DNA of 64,000 bases from the NCBI RefSeq assembly GCF_021155765.1, contig NC_060108.1:21725025-21789024 (forward strand), in the 5' to 3' direction. Origin of the DNA: Diprion similis (Eukaryota > Arthropoda > Insecta > Hymenoptera > Diprionidae). Position numbers and translations under genes: made by a program. Below are positions 18,560-31,000 of this stretch, one piece after another. Numbering within the stretch: position 1 is the stretch's first letter; each line of letters begins with the position of its first letter. Below the pieces are notes generated by a model, which saw only the letters and a list, made by a program, of their open reading frames with translations, had not been told where the DNA came from and did not search any database.

Positions 18560-19255
18560 TTGTACGTAATAAATTCTTTGCTTTTCACACGGACCACGTA
18601 CAAAACCAACCTCACCCCGTTATGTCAAAGATGGCGGCCAAGACCGCGAAGACCATTGCGAGGGACGCGTTCACGGAACTCTGGAGGAACGTTCCTAAAC
18701 TCATAAAATAGTGGTCCGAAACTGGATTAGCTTAATGCGCGAGCTTTCTAACTCTGCCGCCAGAACGTGGTTCAGTTGTGTCGTTGACTGAACCGCATCT
18801 GGTATGTTTAGTTGGTTTATGAAGCTTACCGACGGAGTTGAACCACGGATTCGAACCATTCGAGCCCTGATCCGTATACTGAGTTTCAGTTGTGTTTGTG
18901 TTTCAATCTTTATAAGCCTATGGTTTCAACGCCATTCAAAAGTGCGAACACGCTTCGAAATTCGCACCTGCAAATTCAGTTTTTATACGTGAGGAATTAT
19001 GTGATGACATGGGACTGAAAAACTTGAATAGCAATAAGATTTTCTATCATCGTATTTTTATTAATCTGCGATTGCTGCGAATTTTTCATAGAATATATTT
19101 GGTGTAAATTGGGTATTACATTTGCTTTTGTTGTTTTCAATGATGCTCAAATTGCAGCGCAGATAGTTTGGCATCTCCCGTGTGTCAAAATAATTAGCGA
19201 TTTTAGTCGGATACCTTAGAAAATAGCTTAAGCTGTACGTAAAAGAAATTACAAA
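18560..19255. promoter_or_regulatory. Divergent promoter region ALYREF/NTHL1
   Basis: About 700 bp between the ALYREF and NTHL1 start codons. A YY1/Pho-like core AAGATGGCGGC is at 18628-18638, close to ALYREF, as often seen near transcription starts of housekeeping genes. The rest shows no other gene. Confidence 0.45.
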
Positions 19256-20389
19256 ATGAACAAGAAGTTGAAGCTTGCTAATTTAGCTTCACCTAGATAC
19301 ACTAGGTCGATGAAAAAAAAAATCGGTGAAATAGTCAACCAGACCACAAATGTGTCGGAATATTTTCCCGACAATGTGAAAAAACCAGAACCTGCGAAAG
19401 CTGTAACCAAAAAGCGGCCGCCGATTAAGGTGGAGTACGAGAATCCACCTGAGGCGAAATTGAAAAAGTTGCCAAAAATAAAAAATGCAAAACCTCCGAT
19501 CAATGATGAATGGGAACCGGAAAACTGGCGATCTATTCTAACAAATATTTATGAAATGCGCAAAAATGCCACTGCTCCTGTGGATGAAATGGGATGCCAC
19601 AAATGCTCCGATCCAAATGCTACTGCCTCCGATGCTAGGTTTCAGATTTTGATGGCCCTCATGCTCAGCAGCCAGACCAAGGATCAAGTAACTCATGCAG
19701 CAATGGAGAAACTCAAGACCCATGGCTGTACACCCATGAACATTAAACTCACAGACAATGCAATATTGGGAAAACTAATTTATCCAGTTAGTTTTTGGAA
19801 GGTACGTAAGCAAATAATCCTTCTCACTTTTCATTTCCTTAAATAAAGACTGAATAATTTGGAGTTGCCAATGCAACGAGTAGAGCTTTTAGTATTACCA
19901 TAGCAGAGATCTACCGTATAGTTTCGTACTGATTTTGATACCAATGAAAGGTACTCACATAATGCTATTTACCTTGTCTCAATGTTTCAGCGAAAAGTGG
20001 AATATATAAAAAAGACGACAGACATCCTGCTGGAACAGTATGCTGGAGACATTCCAAAGACGATAGAGGATTTATGCAAACTTCCCGGTGTTGGGCCCAA
20101 AATGGGTCATCTCTGTATGCAAATTGCATGGGGTGAAGTTTCCGGCATTGGGGTAGACACACATGTACATCGTATATCCAACCGCCTTGGCTGGGTGCGC
20201 AAACCAACAAAAGCACCAGAAGAAACTAGAGTTCAGCTGGAATCATGGCTCCCTAAAGATAAATGGGTAGAGGTAAACTACATTTTAGTAGGCTTCGGTC
20301 AAGAAACCTGTCTCCCTTTGAGACCAAAGTGCTCAGAGTGTTTAAACAAAAACATTTGCCCTTACGCTAAGAAGAATGGTGCAAAGTAA
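19256..20389 (+). CDS. NTHL1: Endonuclease III-like DNA glycosylase/AP lyase, copy 1
   Basis: Two coding exons (19256-19801, 19991-20389) give 314 aa. A basic N-terminal arm (RYTRSMKKK) may carry nuclear or mitochondrial targeting. The catalytic core starts near [20 protein letters not shown] is the conserved helix motif. The helix-hairpin-helix LPGVGPK carries the catalytic Lys219, and GVDTHVHR carries the catalytic Asp238. Cysteines 289, 296, 299 and 305 have C-X6-C-X2-C-X5-C spacing and would bind a 4Fe-4S cluster. Family enzymes remove oxidised pyrimidines such as thymine glycol and cut the abasic site in base excision repair. All key residues are present. A second complete copy lies 714 bp downstream in the same orientation, with its intron at the same codon. 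Confidence 0.96.
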
Positions 20390-21103
20390 GGCTTGAAGTT
20401 GAGTTGAGAAAAATTTTGTTTAAGTTATTGTTTGAATATTTAATAACATTATTTTGTTGCACTATAATTTTTTTCTTCTGTTTCTTATTGTGTTACTTAT
20501 GTTCATCTTTTAAATAACATTAGACTTATGAGATAATTGGCAAAGTATTCTAATAACATTTCTTTTCACATGATATACCAGACAATTAGGATTTGATGAC
20601 AATCTGGAAATTGTACCCTGATGTGCACTAGGATTAGCATGAGTTGATCTAAAATATCGTGTACAGATCAAGAAACTAATGTAACAGACGTGCATATCGT
20701 ATAGGGTATATTTTTATAAATATAAGATTGTCTCTACTACGCTGAGCTTATTTATTAGTATTAGAGCAAGAAAACTCCAAGTCCATTGTAAAATTATTCC
20801 AGGTAAAATAGTAATTGTCAAAAAAGCAATGTAATTGGAATAATCCGTCCCTTGTTTTACCGTGCTTGCCTGCCCCCCCCCCCCCCCCCCCAGCATTAAA
20901 CAGTGATTGGTAGCTATGCAATTTGGTTGCCCCCCCTCTTCGTCCAACGTTTTTTATGTAGTAGCAATAGTAAAACATTTGGATGGCCCTCAGGCCCGTG
21001 CATCTATTACTCAAATACACGAGCATTTTAATGAGCGTGCGAGCGTCAACGGTAGAATCTAAAATAGCATCGTAACCTCAATTTCGATAACAAGATTGTA
21101 CAA
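20390..21103. other. Spacer between the two NTHL1 copies
   Basis: The 714-bp spacer has an AT-rich first half. A 19-base C run lies at 20873-20891, with a second C-rich patch near 20930. No gene was seen. It must contain the 3' end of copy 1 and, unless the two are co-transcribed, the promoter of copy 2. Confidence 0.45.
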
Positions 21104-22127
21104 ATGAGCGCGAATTCGAAATTGAACATTTTAACGTCGCCTAGGTACACCAGGGCGATGAAAAAGAAAGTCGGTGAACTATTAAATCCAACGTCTGAAT
21201 GTTTACCTGATGGTGTGCAAAGAGCAGAAATGGTAAAAGTCGCCGTAAAAAAGCGGCCGCCGATTAAGATCGAATACGAGAATCGGCACGATAAAAAAAT
21301 GAAAATATCAGTCACAGAAAATAAAAAAACATCAATCAGCGCCGGATGGGAACCGAAAGATTGGCGAGTTATTTTAGCAAACATTCAAGAAATGCGGAAA
21401 AATATCACGGCTCCTGGTGACGAAATAGAACGCCACAACGGCCCTCAGCTAAATGCAACTCTTAGGTTCCAGACTCTCATTGGTACAATGCTGAGCAGCC
21501 AAACTAAACAAGAAATAACTCATGCAGCGATGAATAGACTCAGAGCTCATGGTTGTACACCGGCTAATATCAAACAGACGCCTGATGATGTATTGGGAAA
21601 ATTAATTCATCCAGTTGGTCTTTGGAAGGTACGTCAGAAAGCGGAACTGAATTACCTGATATTTTAAAACTTCCATTTGATCAAACGAATACTACTGCTA
21701 CTTATCATTTGTCTTGTTGTTTCAGCGAAAAGTCCTATATATAAAGAAGACAGTAGACATTTTGCTGGAACAGTACGCAGGAGATATACCAAGGACTGTT
21801 GATGATTTGTGCAAACTTCCTGGGGTTGGACCCAAAGTGGGTCATCTCTGCATGCAATTAGCATGGGGCAAAGTTTGCGGAATTGTTGTAGACACGCATG
21901 TGCATCGTTTGTCCAATCGGTTTGGCTGGGTACAGAAACCAACAAAAATACCAGAAGAGACAAGAGCCCAGTTAGAATCGTGGCTTCCAAAAGAAGAATG
22001 GTTTGACATAAACCGCACTCTAGTCGTGTTTGGTCAAACGATCTGTAACCCAGTAAGACCAAAATGCTTCGAGTGTTTGAACAAAGATATTTGTCCTTAT
22101 AGTCAAAAGAATATTACTAACAAGTGA
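21104..22127 (+). CDS. NTHL1: Endonuclease III-like DNA glycosylase/AP lyase, copy 2
   Basis: Two coding exons (21104-21628, 21726-22127) give 308 aa, a tandem paralogue of the gene at 19256. The intron interrupts the same place (LWK, then RKV) in the same phase. The catalytic Lys212 in LPGVGPK, Asp231 in VVDTHVHR and the 4Fe-4S cysteines 282, 289, 292 and 298 are all kept. Both the glycosylase and lyase steps are therefore expected to work. Differences include SSQTKQ where copy 1 has SSQTKD, a more divergent N-terminal arm, and a slightly shorter linker. Whether the copies differ in localisation, timing or substrate cannot be read from sequence. The family role is base excision repair of oxidised pyrimidines. 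Confidence 0.95.
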
Positions 22128-22715
22128 TTTTTGTGGAGCGAAAAGAGAAGGGTCAAAGAGTTTGACATTATTAAGTTAGTAGCTTTATATGTTGGTCCAA
22201 AGATTGAAGAATCTTTTATCGTTTGTTTTATATTTGTATTTCAGCAGTTTATACATTCACCTGCAACCCACTTAAACAGCAGCTGTTAAAGTACAACAAG
22301 AGTGTATTCTCGATGTCAAATCTTGCTGTTTCAAGTTCTTCGTAATCAGTATTATGTACTTTTCATTTTTGTTTTATTACCTTTGTTATTGGCCATCAGA
22401 TCATCTATATAAAGAGTTTGGGCCATCTATTACTCATAGAAGTATTTTAAAGAATTCTTTATTTTTTTTTACCAGTAGTGTAACCTGACTTACTGAGAAA
22501 ATCTGAGAATATCATTCGCGATTATATTTTGCATGAACGGAGTCAGAATTGCAGTATGGTGTAAAAGGCACAACGATAATAAAAATGCATATAATTTGTT
22601 ATAAATACGAATTCTTTTATTACATTTTGCTCATTCATTCAGATTAGAAACAGAACTTACTGAATATTTAAAAAGTCTTGTTCAATTATTTTATTATGAA
22701 TAATCTCAATTAATT
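22128..22715. other. Convergent 3' region of NTHL1 copy 2 and SSR3
   Basis: About 590 bp of AT-rich sequence between two stop codons. It holds both 3' untranslated regions. No other feature was recognised. Confidence 0.5.
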
Positions 22716-23988
22716 TTATGACAATGGTGTACCAGTGGAAAGTAGGGCGAGAAGCCCACTGGCTGTACCAATGGAAATGGTGTAGTTTGCAGCTGGTGAG
22801 AATGTCCTTAAAATGTAGAATGACAACAGAATAACTAGCGCTAAGAAAATCGCATTGTTGTAGAATATGGAAAACGTTGTTGCCTCGTAGTCGGCCACTT
22901 CGTTTTTCTTCCACAATATCCTATAGAAAAAATATGACCATGTATTTATAATATGGGTTAAAAATTTATAGCCGATTTTTTCAATTTCTTGACAATGCTA
23001 TTTGATAGATAATTCCAGGTAGACGATTACAAATTCAGTCTTTCGATGTATTTTGAAGTAGTTCAAAATCACGCTTACCTCTCATCCTTCTCCTTCTTGC
23101 TCATCTTCTTGTCTTCAGCCAGTTTCCTGTTCATTTCCCTTGTGACTGCATCTTCACGCTTTACAGCAATCTGTCATATAAAGTAAAGAGGATTCTTAGT
23201 AGTATTGCGTGGATAGATCGATTTAGTAATGAGAGAATAACGTTGGAGGATTTTGACTTACTTTGTGTTTCAAAACGAATTTTGTATTTTTGTAAGCTAG
23301 AGCGACGAGGTATGTGCTGGCGATTGTTACCAAGACGAAAGAGATCAAACTCGAGTACAAATCGATGAGATGAATCCTCCAGAAAAGCCCTGTAATTAAC
23401 CCAAATTTTAAATTATCAATCAACTCAGGATGTATCCTCATTCAAACTGGTTACAAGATAGCTATACGAATTTATCAATACAAGCTACAAAGTTTGTTTA
23501 GCATGACTTGTACTGACACCCAGTGCATAATGGCACTGGGAATTTTTAAATTTTCAACAAAACTGTAAAGTTTTTATACGAGCTTTGAAGATTTTTTTCT
23601 AACATCATATGATTACCGGTAGCAAGAAGATTTCGGTGCGAATTGTACTTTGCAGAAATGTGTACCTAAGTTTTGTGAAACTGGATTTGTTCATCGCGGA
23701 TGAAAAGGTTACGCTGCGATAATTGATAATGAAAATAAATTCAAATATCATGTCGAATCCTCAAAAAGAGCGACACAGTATGACAGAAATGAGTTTGTTC
23801 TTTGCCACATGGTAGTGTAATTGAAAATACATTGAGTATATTGTCGGATTAAACTCACAGATGGGAATAGCGGATACGATGAAAGCATTTCCGTAAAAAA
23901 GGGCCGACGACTTTGTAGATACGTTTCTAGAGAAGTCCTGTAGAAGTAGTTCCTCTTCCTTGGTAAATGCTTTCGATTTTCCAGACAT
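22716..23988 (-). CDS. SSR3: SSR3, translocon-associated protein gamma subunit
   Basis: Four coding exons on the minus strand give 184 aa: 23859-23988, 23262-23389, 23079-23170 and 22716-22920. It begins [21 protein letters not shown], and the family block [18 protein letters not shown] forms the first membrane segment. [19 protein letters not shown] follows as the second segment, then a charged cytosolic loop (KRED...[10 protein letters not shown]), [15 protein letters not shown] and two further hydrophobic segments. This is the four-span gamma subunit of the TRAP complex, which sits next to the Sec61 channel in the ER and helps insertion and folding of secretory proteins. Length matches animal SSR3 closely. 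An NRF-1-type motif lies about 120 bp upstream. Confidence 0.97.
23519..23540. repeat. 8-bp perfect inverted repeat in SSR3 intron 1
   Basis: The arms CCCAGTGC and GCACTGGG are separated by 6 bases. It could form a small hairpin; no function is implied. Confidence 0.4.
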
Positions 23989-24105
23989 TTTGAATCTTAG
24001 TTTATTTCAGACAGTTCTTAATTCGGTGGAAAAGCTAACGGCACGCAACTCGCCTGCATTCACTGTGTGTTTGGTAACTGGCGACGTTTACGCCAAGAGC
24101 TGTTC

Positions 24106-24117
24106 TGCGCATGCGCC
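24106..24117. promoter_or_regulatory. NRF-1-type motif upstream of SSR3
   Basis: TGCGCATGCGCC matches the palindromic NRF-1 consensus (in insects, erect wing/NRF-1). It lies 118 bp upstream of the SSR3 ATG on the minus strand, in a local GC-rich stretch, which fits a housekeeping promoter. Binding is inferred from the motif only. Confidence 0.5.
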
Positions 24118-26306
24118 AATTCTGCCGTGTGGAAGCGAGGCTGGCGACGTGTCAGCCGACCACGAGACACGAAACACGCGTCGTTCAGTTTGATACGTTT
24201 CACCGATCGAGAAATAGAAAGCAACGATTGAGCTTTCTCCGAGCTTTCTCTACCTGTCACCAGGTGTAGTTGTTAATTCGAGCTATGAACTAGTCGAAGA
24301 CGAATATCCCTGTATACCATCCAGCAACGCATGCTTCAATAATCGACTCAAATTTATTACAATTTGTTACAGGAAAGGTAGCATTGTTCACAGCGAGAAA
24401 AAGAGGTTTAAGGTTAAGCGAGAGTTGCGGGAAAGGTTAAATTCAAACGTCCGAGCATACAGTAGCCATCTTGTAAGGTTACAACCTATTTTATGCGCGC
24501 GAGATTTAAACGTGAAATCTTTTTTTTTTTAAGTTATACATGATTTCATTAGCAAATTCATTCAATTTCATTGATAAAAGCAAACAACCCGCGGTTGGGC
24601 ACGTTGCCATGGTGACAACACTTGATAAGTTACAAAAATGACGTCACGGGTATCGTCGGTATATCCACTGTTCCATTTTGCGCCGCGCTGTCGCGTGGCA
24701 TCAGCTCAATACTCATTCGCACTACAGCAGCCGAAGGGAAAATATGTGCGTCACCCTGTAGTCTACAATTGAGATCGCACTATTCAACCTGTGTGACCTA
24801 ATTTGATAAGGTCTTTTGCGGGTCGATTTTGCAAACGGTATATGACGAAGTAAAGCAATTTTGATCTGTTAAACTATTAGCTCATCGGTAAATTTTCTTA
24901 CTAATGAACAAGTCTTTAAGTTTGACCGCGCCTTCTGCGCGTTGACTTGATACTTTTCGATCCTGAGAGAAAGGGCGGCATTTGCAAGGCGGCGCTCAAC
25001 GCGCAGGGATGAAAATCGCGGGCTCTGTAGTGATAGTGGAAAATCTTGTAAGTTTGTATTTATGAAATACATCTCAGGTAGACAAAACTATTTTTTGGTG
25101 GTGGTATTATTTTCTATTTCGAATATTCTGCGTAATGAAATCTGCGTATATATCTAAATTCGAGCACTGAACAATCTTCACTCACCGATAATATTAACAA
25201 ATTTTCGATCATCCGTAATAAACAATCAGCGAATGATATCAATTAGAAACTAATCAACGATCTACATATACCTCGTCGAAAAAATCGTAAGTAAAAATGG
25301 TTTGCAATTAGTATACAGCGCTTCAGAAAAATTGTCTCTAAAAATCTTAAAAAACGTCAAGGTAAAATAGGCCTACTGAAGAGATCACATTAAAACAGTT
25401 CTTTACCGCTTGTGGTGGTGTGGAAACGAGTAAAGTGCGTAAAGTAATTCATTCAATTTTAATGAATATTTCGAAAGCGAGAATCTTTGTTTTAATTTTG
25501 TTATGTTTTTAGAGATCTGTAGATTATGCTGTATACTTTATTCGATGAATTACAATTTTTCTGAATCTCATGCGGTGTCATTGTTTTGGCTGTCAAAACT
25601 GATAATCATGTTGAGTAGTGTTCAGTGGAAATTCTTTGTGCCGGGTAATATACTCTACTTTAGATATCTAGTCCAATTTAAATGAGGATGTTGATACCGT
25701 TTTGTTTGATGGGTACGTGGCGAGGTACCTGGCTTCTTATTTAAAATCTGATATGTTTTTAGTATATTTTATTTATTACAATGGAAACTGCTCCTCAAAA
25801 ATTTGGCAGATGAATATATAATATATATATATAATACACATTATGCGGTGATTTACGTTTCTTCAACGTGCTTACAGGCATATAATAATGTTTAGTTCAT
25901 TCGTAGCAAATATATAACTCATTGTGTCTGTTAAAAACGTGTATAGATTTGTTGATTCGAAATGTACCGTGCGAAATGGTCTCATACATGTCCCAGAAAC
26001 AGTAATTCAACATTCAATTCCAATGCTTCAGAATTTTGAACAAAGTTTTTACTTTGTTTTCTTTTTTTTTTAAAACAGTAGACGCGTCATGACGTATTAA
26101 AATTAAACTAATGTTGCGGTAGGCATAAATATACAATTAAAGTTATAGGTATAAATATATTTCATCGATTATAAATGAAAATAAAAAAAAAAAAAAAATT
26201 GTTGTAAATTAGTCGATTATGCGTCTTCCGAGGCACTCGCTCTCATTAATCAGTTGAGTCTTGCACAATTATAAACGGATGTTGCCTGCGTTGTGCTGAG
26301 GTAAAT
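24118..26306. other. Intergenic region SSR3 to troponin C
   Basis: About 2.2 kb without a supported gene. It contains the X-box/CRE pair, a GC-richer island around 24600-25020, and AT-rich sequence with short AT repeats near 25810-25840. The right end is the troponin C 3' untranslated region. Confidence 0.4.
24603..24646. promoter_or_regulatory. X-box-like palindrome next to a consensus CRE
   Basis: GTTGCCATGGTGACAAC (24603-24619) resembles an RFX X-box. A perfect CRE, TGACGTCA, follows at 24639-24646. Both lie about 600 bp upstream of SSR3 and have no annotated gene on the other side. They may mark an unannotated plus-strand promoter or a distal element. Confidence 0.4.
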
Positions 26307-28032
26307 TTATTCTCCGGTCATCATCTCCATGAATTCTGGGGAAAAAAATTGGCTGTTATTCAGTGTATTTTTAAATAAGAAAATGTCGTGCAACAGCTGT
26401 TTTTATTGTACAATGAACGAATTATACAATATTTTATATTTTCAATTTAATAACTGGAACCACAGAGACAGAAATCAGTAGTCAGCTGGCAGCTGAAAAC
26501 ATTAAAGGAACAAATGGATCGTTCGATGCTCCGTCAACCGTGAATTTACTTGGAAGTAGTTTACGCGCGGGGGTGTATTAGTGGGAATGACGCGATACGA
26601 AAGATCGTTTGGTTTTAATAAGGTCTTTCAATCATTCTGGTTACGCCAGATACGACGGTGTATAAATAATCCCGAGCTATCCGACATAGAAATAGTTTTA
26701 GTTTCGGTGTTTTAGACGACGCGTGGCTTTCATGGTTTTCCGCTCTAACTTTCGAAATAGTACGGCCAACGACTTCGTATATTTCAGGCAGGATTTGTTC
26801 CTGTCAACTTGCCGTGACTGCAGCACTGCTGACCTACTTCCTGTGCCTCGAATCAAATCGGAAATTGCAATTGACGGATAAAAATTAGCACAACAAGAAA
26901 AAATAAATTGTTGACATTTTATCGCCGAGAAAACACCTCGCTGGAAATAAGCTTTGCGTGCGTACCACGATTGCGATGAATCCAGTTGTAACTCTCTTAC
27001 CATCAAAATCTACCGTTCCGGATCCGTCAGAGTCAATTTCCTCGATCATGATGTCCAGCTCCTCGTCCGTCAACTGGTCATCGAGTTCCCGAAGAATTTC
27101 GCGCAGACACGAGGTGGGAATGTATCCGTTGCCTGAAAAAAAGTTATGACATAAAATATATTCTCCATTTGTTCAGTGACCTTATATGGCAGAAAAGAAG
27201 TTTTTTAAATCTTTTGCACACTTTACACAATCGTATTAACAGATAGCTAGTCTGCAATAAATATAAGCGAGTAGTTATTGAGAAATGGTGAGAACATATC
27301 ATCACGTCTAGGCGTCTGCAGGATAAGTAGCCACAATTTGTCAATGGATTTGTTACGGTCGAGGTCTAATCTGCAGAAACTAACGTCAGTTGGACAGCCA
27401 ATATGATAGGTGAAATAATTATTTTTGAAACGAATTCAGTTGAGAAGGGTAACCACCTCGCGTTCTTTTTTATTGAAACACAAATTCTAGTCTCTGTGTA
27501 AGCTGTAATTTATGTTTCAACAGCTGCTGCGGTGGGCAGCCTCGTTAATTCTTGACTCGTGCAGCTGAATAACAATGCATGACATGTATTATGTAATATA
27601 TATTATAGCTTATAGGTGTAATACACACTGATGATTTGCTGTGAATTGAAAAAAGAACAAAAATGGAAAAACGCGTAAAAAACGTTTGTGATGCAATCGC
27701 ACGAGCTAAGGCTGATGGATAATGGGCCTTGGCTTGTCAAGATTTAGCGTAAGCTCGTAAAACTATAATTCTCTATGCTGCTGGATGCCATGCGGTTAAT
27801 GTCACAGACGGCGGTTGGCTGCTGGACGATAATATATTATCCCTCTTTCTCCGAGAAACCGTCTCGTCCCGCTTGATGCGGTAAACAAGATAAACTTTTA
27901 ACTTCTCGTATTCCAAGAACTTGCAGAGCTATTCGCAGAGCCGTTATTATACGCTGGGAAATCGCGAATTCAACCCGCGCTTTTTGCTACTGGACTGCAC
28001 AATTGGGCTGGCTGGCTTTAATCCAAATGAAA

Positions 28033-28083
<51 letters not shown>

Positions 28084-31000
28084 AAGTACCATTGCCGACG
28101 AGAAAAGGAGGAAAGTGGAAAAAAGGAGAACAAACAGACAATCGAAAATGAGAAATGTAGCCAAAAAAAATTTGAAATTTCTCCGTACCCAAAAAAAAGC
28201 ATACACTGCAACAATTCTTTCTAGCTCGACTAAACAACCGTGTGCAAAATTAAGTGTGTATATAGACAATACGTTGCTATAATTAGAGTCTGGTATTTCA
28301 TCACAAGAGTGAAAGCTCCGTTTCGAGTCAGGAGAAGAGAAAAAAAAAATCAGATCACATTTCTATCGGATAAAAATGCGAACGGTTGCCTTCAATCTGA
28401 TAATACTGAGAAAATTCATACGCGGCGTGTGTCGGTTCATATTTCAAGAGTGGAAATGGTCCAAGAGGCTTAAGATTTGGCATATTGTCAAATTACAACT
28501 GGCATATGACCAAATACAAACTTGAGCCCGGATAATTGATATCAGAAAATATGGCCAAGCTTTGGCTAAGATTTACGACCTCTAGTTAATCCGTTCGTTT
28601 GATCAGGAAGCGGCTTCAATAAGCTCATAGTCGGAAGAATTTGTCGGTCCATTCCGGGAATCAAATCTTAGATCGTTTCAAAATCTCTTTTTCATTTCAA
28701 CGTTTTTAATTTCTACGACTACTTGAGGTTTCTATGATACATCTATCTCCACTATATACGCACGCACGAAATTGGGCTACAGTCCAATTCAGACTGAAAC
28801 ATTTGATCGACTCAAAGGAAATAGGTGAAGATGGAAAAATTAGTAGGTAATATTATTCAAAGTTTTCACCACGCTTTTTGAATGCTGCTGAAATTTAAGT
28901 AACATTGATCGATCGCGTTATATAGATTTGTTGAACGATATGATGTATCGGATGCGGTAAAGCTCTATAAATTTATATACGTCACACAGATTTACACTCA
29001 GTTTATATTAAATTATACACTTTCCTCTTTTCACATCATTATGATTATTTACTTTTAAAAATTGCTCATTTCGCTTGACGCTCTGATGATCTATAATATA
29101 AATTTAATTTTGAACCTCTTTATGTAATGTGTTTTTTTTCTCACCCTCTTTGTCGTAAAGTCTGAAAGCTTCTCTCAGTTCCTTTTCCAGAGCTTCCGCG
29201 TCTTCCTCAACGATGAATTTTGCAGCCAACGTTACGAACTCTTCAAATTCGAGGCGTCCAGATTCTAGAAACAGGTTACATGAAGGTAGAAAAAAAAAAA
29301 TGGATTCTCTGTTTGCAGTAAAGTCTGCTTATGCATAAGTCATTATAGCTGAGCGGATATATTACTCACACATCGCTGTAATTTTTTCATTATTTGTTAT
29401 TTTACGAACTGGAAGTTACAACGCTATAAATTATATATTAATGTTTGATGCTGTGCTGCATGGAGTCAATTTTCTATTATGCGCAACAGGGTATACCCGA
29501 GAAACGTTGTGACGTCAGAAACAGAAAACCCCTTTCGCAACTCGTGGACTTGTGTATTCAACATAATTGTTTGAAAATAGATGAAACGCTGCTGTCTTTT
29601 TGTTTGAAGAAATTCTAAAACAGTGGCGAAGGCTTTATAGTCAGAATAACAGCAAAGAAATATACATGTGAAAATCAGACTAAAAGTGATAAAGGAAGAA
29701 TGAAGAAACCGAGAATTGAGTTCAACGTGGCGACTACACGCGACGTCTCAGAGAACGTCACACTTTGAGACTTTGGGTAAACTTTCTTTTAGTCAATGCT
29801 ATATTCGTCAGTGATCTGATTTTTATTTACTTCTTTATTGCCTGTAAGCTTACGAGCTCGTAAGTAATTTTCCATGGTTTTACGGGGCAAGAATAAAATT
29901 TATTTCGAAATAGCAAAGCTCGCTCGATCGTCGAACCGACAAAAAAAAAGACAAAACACCAGCGTATCTTCGTTTCCACAACGTCTAGTCGTTTGAAACC
30001 TGATCTTCTGATCTCTTCTATTCTTGTATTGTGTGCCTCCGATCGCATTTTATGTACTTATGCTCTATAGATATCAGGCTATAGAATTGTCACAGAAACG
30101 GGAAAAATGTATACAGTTCAATAAAAATGTGAAAAATTTATGTCAACGACTTGAAGGTGATTCCGCGTGGCGTTTAAACGTAGTTTAATTTGTGCCAAAA
30201 TCACAAATATTTATACGCTTTTCGTATCTCTAAGAAAAAAAAAGCATAAAAAGATTATTCTGAGTATTATTATTTTTCACGTCTTTCACTCGACTTTTTC
30301 GCCAACTTTTTCTTCTGCGCATCAGCTGTATTATTTACCGGTTTATCATCTCTGGAAATACTGTAAATCCTTGGCAATTTTTCAGATCACGAGAGACAGA
30401 TGTGCCCACGTTTAATACAGATTCTCCATTCATCGAGAAGTTTTTCGGAGTCTTATATACGTGGTTTTACACTTGAAAATTTCTTTTCCTTTAAGTTTTA
30501 CATATTTCAATAACTACACCCTGGGGGTAGGATTTTAAATGGGAAATGGAAATACACACTGTCAGCATCAACTTCATCGATCAGCTCGTCCAGGATTTTT
30601 TTGTTGAAGGGCTGTCCCATTAGTCGAAGAATATCTGCTACCAGATCGGTGGGAATGCTTCCGCTCTTTTCACGGTCAAAGCTGTCGAAGGCCTTGCGCA
30701 GAACTGAAACATGAAGTGCAATAATTATATTTTAACGTCTGCAGTAATAATGCTACATGGTGTTAAAACTAAAAAGTAACATTTCAGACGCATTTTATTT
30801 GGATACTATAATTTTATATTAATAGTGGTAAAAATTCATTCCCCTCTTATTTCGAATATCATTGAGTCGACTTAAACATAGATTATACTCGACGAGAAGA
30901 AAAAGTTTCGTTTCTTCGCATCTGGCATTAGACATATATCGAGTTTCAATTGCACTTAAATCTGTCGAGGAATTGCAGAACATAGTTTCTCTTTTCAATT

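Noticed and set aside
18360-18569. Pro/Arg-rich plus-strand frame
   Set aside because: It is the antisense of the ALYREF RG-rich exon.
18815-18885. tRNA gene on the minus strand, from a B box-like GGTTCGAATCC
   Set aside because: No matching A box, acceptor stem or anticodon arm could be built around it; the T stem is also imperfect.
27947-28269. Poly-Phe and poly-Lys frames
   Set aside because: They only read through the A tract in an intron.
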